The translations under genes and the position numbers were made by a program. This document shows positions 7,883-8,537 of a stretch of DNA of 8,537 bases, piece by piece. Location of the stretch: contig JAMPXL010000029.1 in the NCBI GenBank assembly GCA_023701165.1, positions 1 to 8,537 of the forward strand, in the 5' to 3' direction. This DNA is from Geothrix sp. (GTDB lineage: Bacteria; Acidobacteriota; Holophagae; Holophagales; Holophagaceae). Every line of letters begins with the position of its first letter. Positions within the stretch are counted from its first letter, which is position 1. A model generated the notes under the pieces. The model saw only the letters and a program-made list of their open reading frames with translations. It was not told where the DNA came from and ran no database searches.

Positions 7883-7935
7883 GAGGGTGGGCGCCTTCAT
7901 GGCCGGATGGGCCGTGTCGGCTGCGCCCTGCCCTC
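7883..7935 (+). promoter_or_regulatory. GC-rich nested hairpin in the protease leader
   Basis: The outer stem is GAGGG-t-GGGCGC (7883-7894) pairing with GCGCCC-tg-CCCTC (7923-7935), 11 pairs with one small internal loop. The inner stem CATGGCC (7898-7904) pairs with GGCCGTG (7910-7916) around GGATG. It ends 19 nt before the ribosome binding site and directly abuts a C-run. It matches no riboswitch consensus I recognise; a role in RNA stability, translation control or termination is inference. Confidence 0.5.
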
Positions 7936-7945
7936 CCCCCCCCCC
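7935..7945. repeat. Homopolymer run of eleven C
   Basis: Eleven consecutive C bases, immediately 3' of the nested hairpin and 22 nt before the protease ATG. It is the longest single-base run in the window and lies in non-coding leader DNA. Such runs are prone to replication slippage; length here could also be a sequencing error. Confidence 0.9.
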
Positions 7946-7954
7946 ACCTTTCTG

Positions 7955-7960
7955 AAGGAG
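7955..7960 (+). promoter_or_regulatory. Strong ribosome binding site of the protease gene
   Basis: AAGGAG stands 7 nt before the ATG at 7968, one of the best Shine-Dalgarno matches in the window. It decides the start: a second in-frame ATG at 7989 has no comparable site. Confidence 0.85.
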
Positions 7961-7967
7961 TTGCCCC

Positions 7968-8537
7968 ATGGCGACCACCAAGGGCCGCATGGCCTTGTCC
8001 TTCCTTACGGCTGCGCTCGCCGCCGGTTCCCTCAGCGCCCGCCTCCCGCAGGACGCCCTTCGCGGGGAAGCCGCTTCCGAGCGCCTGCTGGCCCGCAGGA
8101 CCCAGCTGGGTCTCGACGCGGACCACGCCTTCCGCCTCCGCGGCACCCACGCGGATGAACTCGGCCAGACCCACGGCCACTTCCAGCAGACCTACAGGGG
8201 CGTGAAGGTGTGGGGCGGCGATGCCATCACCCACACGGGGAAGGACGGCGGCGAGCTCCCCCTCACCAACGCCCTGCACAAGGGCATCCAGCTCAACGTG
8301 AACCCCGCCCTCGAGGCCTCCGAGGCCCTGGCGCTGGCGCAGCAGCACCTGGCCCCCCAGGGCCCCTTCGCCTATGCACCCACCACGGAGCTGGTGGTCT
8401 ATCCCGAGATGATCGACGTGGTGCGCCGCGCCTCCGCCCACCTGAACGCCGAGGACGTCACCCGCCAGGTGCTCCGCTACACCCTGGCCTACCACATCCA
8501 CACCGAGCTGGAGAACGACCTCGACGGCATCAGGCAC
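7968..8537 (+). CDS. Secreted metalloprotease precursor (thermolysin M4- or fungalysin M36-like), N-terminal part
   Basis: The first 190 codons of a gene that continues past the right edge. Residues 1-24 are a signal peptide (Lys5 and Arg7, then MALSFLTAALAAGSLSA). Residues about 55-100 match the FTP propeptide domain that inhibits and chaperones thermolysin and fungalysin zymogens, with the signature HFQQTYRGVKVWGGD at 71-85 and a following THTGKDGG turn. Residues about 130-190 (PALEASEALALAQQHL, TELVVYPEM, VLRYTLAYHIHTEL) match the PepSY-like second half of the propeptide. The zinc motif HEXXH and the catalytic domain are not in the window, so M4 versus M36 is undecided; M4 is more common in bacteria. 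It lies downstream of an exported amidohydrolase, which suggests extracellular protein and peptide breakdown, but the 279-bp structured gap argues for separate control. Confidence 0.85.
   Translation, partial: MATTKGRMALSFLTAALAAGSLSARLPQDALRGEAASERLLARRTQLGLDADHAFRLRGTHADELGQTHGHFQQTYRGVKVWGGDAITHTGKDGGELPLTNALHKGIQLNVNPALEASEALALAQQHLAPQGPFAYAPTTELVVYPEMIDVVRRASAHLNAEDVTRQVLRYTLAYHIHTELENDLDGIRH

Noticed and set aside
7861..7967. Known riboswitch (c-di-GMP GEMM, SAM, cobalamin) before the protease
   Set aside because: I could not find the conserved core sequences of these classes; only generic nested stems are visible.

Overview
The window is high-GC bacterial chromosome that looks like ordinary housekeeping DNA in its left two thirds and secreted hydrolase genes at its right end. 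The combination of a split ATP synthase operon that starts with two b-type subunits, short Lys-rich and Ala-rich coding style, and a Der GTPase next to exported peptidase-like enzymes suggests an Acidobacteriota member of the Holophagae (Geothrix/Holophaga-like), with Deltaproteobacteria-type lineages as the alternative. This placement is inference from gene order and protein style, not from a search.

Left block (1-3803, minus strand): the F1Fo ATP synthase operon in the order b' - b - delta - alpha - gamma, with gamma cut by the window edge. The genes are tightly packed (2 bp, 4 bp overlap, 36 bp, 4 bp), so they are almost certainly co-transcribed. Beta and epsilon are expected beyond the left edge. 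Fo subunits a and c are not upstream of b'; that side is occupied by a tRNA locus, so they must lie elsewhere. The second b-type subunit (2551-3288) carries a cleavable-type signal peptide and a His/Ala-rich stretch before its membrane helix.

Middle block (3804-4791): a 195-bp spacer holds the putative divergent promoters of the ATP synthase operon (minus) and of a tRNA-Val(UAC) - tRNA-Asp(GUC) pair (plus). The tRNA pair ends in a very strong 16-bp hairpin terminator that is symmetric enough to work in both directions; on the other side of it a convergent minus-strand gene encodes a small exported NTF2/SnoaL-like protein.

Right block (4792-8537, plus strand): der, the double-GTPase ribosome assembly factor with a long basic tail; then an exported metal-dependent amidohydrolase of the imidazolonepropionase/Xaa-Pro dipeptidase-like type with all metal ligands; then the first 190 codons of a secreted thermolysin- or fungalysin-type metalloprotease precursor (signal peptide plus FTP propeptide), running off the right edge. 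The 279-bp gap before the protease is the least ordinary part: a 34% GC island with clustered ATCAA half-sites, a stem-loop, then a GC-rich nested hairpin directly abutting a run of eleven C and a strong ribosome binding site. This looks like a long regulated leader for the protease. I see no CRISPR, insertion sequence, phage or defence genes.
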